This document shows positions 63,614 through 64,000 of a stretch of 64,000 nt of DNA, one piece after another (position 1 is the first letter of the stretch; each line of letters begins with the position of its first letter). Source of the stretch: Bradyrhizobium sp. AUGA SZCCT0158 (GTDB lineage Bacteria; Pseudomonadota; Alphaproteobacteria; Rhizobiales; Xanthobacteraceae); assembly GCF_018130065.1 (NCBI RefSeq), contig NZ_JAFCME010000009.1, positions 62,001 through 126,000 on the forward strand, written 5' to 3'. The notes beneath the pieces were generated by a model. It had not been told where the DNA came from. It worked only from the letters and a program-made list of their open reading frames with translations, and did not search any database. The translations under genes were made by a program, and so were the position numbers.

Positions 63614-64000
63614 ATGCTCGAATTGAAATCGGTCGATGCGGGTTACGGCACTTTCCAGGCGTTGTTCGGCGTCAGCCTCGACGTCAAGGCGGGCGAGGCG
63701 GTCGGCGTGATCGGCCCTAACGGCGCCGGCAAGACCACGCTGATGCGGGTGATTTCCGGCCTGATCCGGCCCACCAGAGGTTCGATCTCGATGGAAGGCA
63801 CCGACGTGCTGGCGACGCCGGCGCATCGCATCGTCAGCCTCGGCATCGCCCATGTGCCGGAAAACCGCCGGCTGTTTCCGCGGCTCACGGTCGACGACAA
63901 TCTGAAGATGGGCGCCTACATGGAGGGCGCCCGCGCCAAATATGCCGAGCGGCTGGAATTCGTGTTCGACCTGTTTCCGCGCATGAAGGAACGCCGCAGC
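63614..64000 (+). CDS. ABC transporter ATPase, LivF type (partial)
   Basis: The gene starts 2 bases after the LivG stop and is cut by the right edge after 129 codons. Visible are Walker A GPNGAGKTT (about 37-45) and the LivF-type VPENRRLFPRLTVDDNLKMGAY block. It is the second ATPase of the uptake system. Confidence 0.92.
   Translation, partial: MLELKSVDAGYGTFQALFGVSLDVKAGEAVGVIGPNGAGKTTLMRVISGLIRPTRGSISMEGTDVLATPAHRIVSLGIAHVPENRRLFPRLTVDDNLKMGAYMEGARAKYAERLEFVFDLFPRMKERRS

Overview
The window is one continuous stretch of high-GC chromosome from an alphaproteobacterium of the Bradyrhizobium/Rhodopseudomonas type (order Hyphomicrobiales). The evidence is a permuted two-piece alpha-type tmRNA gene, an alphaproteobacterial SspB-type ClpXP adaptor, the run thyA-GNAT-folA-hflK-hflC-DUF2065-degP, DUF2336 and DUF4169 proteins, many ABC and tripartite tricarboxylate uptake systems, and several families of imperfect palindromic intergenic repeats that look Bradyrhizobium-like. 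I saw no rRNA, tRNA, CRISPR array, prophage or insertion sequence. Assignment to a genus is inference.

Layout. 1-3.7 kb: the end of a 2-hydroxyacid dehydrogenase, an MFS transporter, and a TetR regulator divergent from a cytochrome P450 with a clear palindromic operator between them. 3.8-10.1 kb: a giant AsmA-family protein, an ABC-F ATPase and a secreted TPR protein. 10.1-13.5 kb, minus strand: DUF4169/ribbon-helix-helix pair, fumC, sspB and ssrA (tmRNA, tag ANDNYAPVAQAA). The tag-encoding RNA and the adaptor expected to recognise the tag are neighbours. 13.6-18 kb: a split chromate transporter and a TctB-TctA-TctC uptake system. 18.2-24.2 kb: thyA, folA, hflKC and degP. 25-29.2 kb: a MacAB-like exporter with two different FtsX-type permeases. 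29.3-31.1 kb: serB and miaA, divergent with overlapping start codons.

31.2-38.3 kb is the branched-chain amino acid locus. It has a promoter, a 21-codon leader peptide rich in Ile, Leu and Val, and an attenuator terminator. These are followed by ilvB, a threonine-dehydratase-like gene, ilvN, a methyltransferase, an EamA exporter and a LysE exporter, packed nearly without gaps, and then ilvC. This is a classical ribosome-mediated attenuation architecture, read directly from sequence.

38.3-45.1 kb is a patchwork of small genes: DUF2336, an SDR, a ferric-reductase-like membrane protein divergent from a TetR regulator with two identical-format operators between them, a Crp/Fnr regulator broken by one in-frame amber codon, and two related zinc-ribbon mini-proteins. 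45.4-48.9 kb: tandem sulfatase/LTA-synthase-like membrane enzymes, the second apparently starting with ATT. 49-53.3 kb, minus strand: an osmoprotectant-type ABC system with a permease-receptor fusion, then a dienelactone-hydrolase-like enzyme and a DUF1932-type dehydrogenase. 53.4-60.4 kb: an SGNH-family protein, a NitT/TauT-type ABC system whose receptor gene lies 2.2 kb from its ATPase and permease, an MFS transporter, a cupin and a NUDIX protein. 60.4-64 kb: a GntR/FadR regulator divergent from the start of a branched-chain-amino-acid-type ABC uptake operon, with a perfect inverted repeat in the shared promoter region. The operon runs off the right edge.
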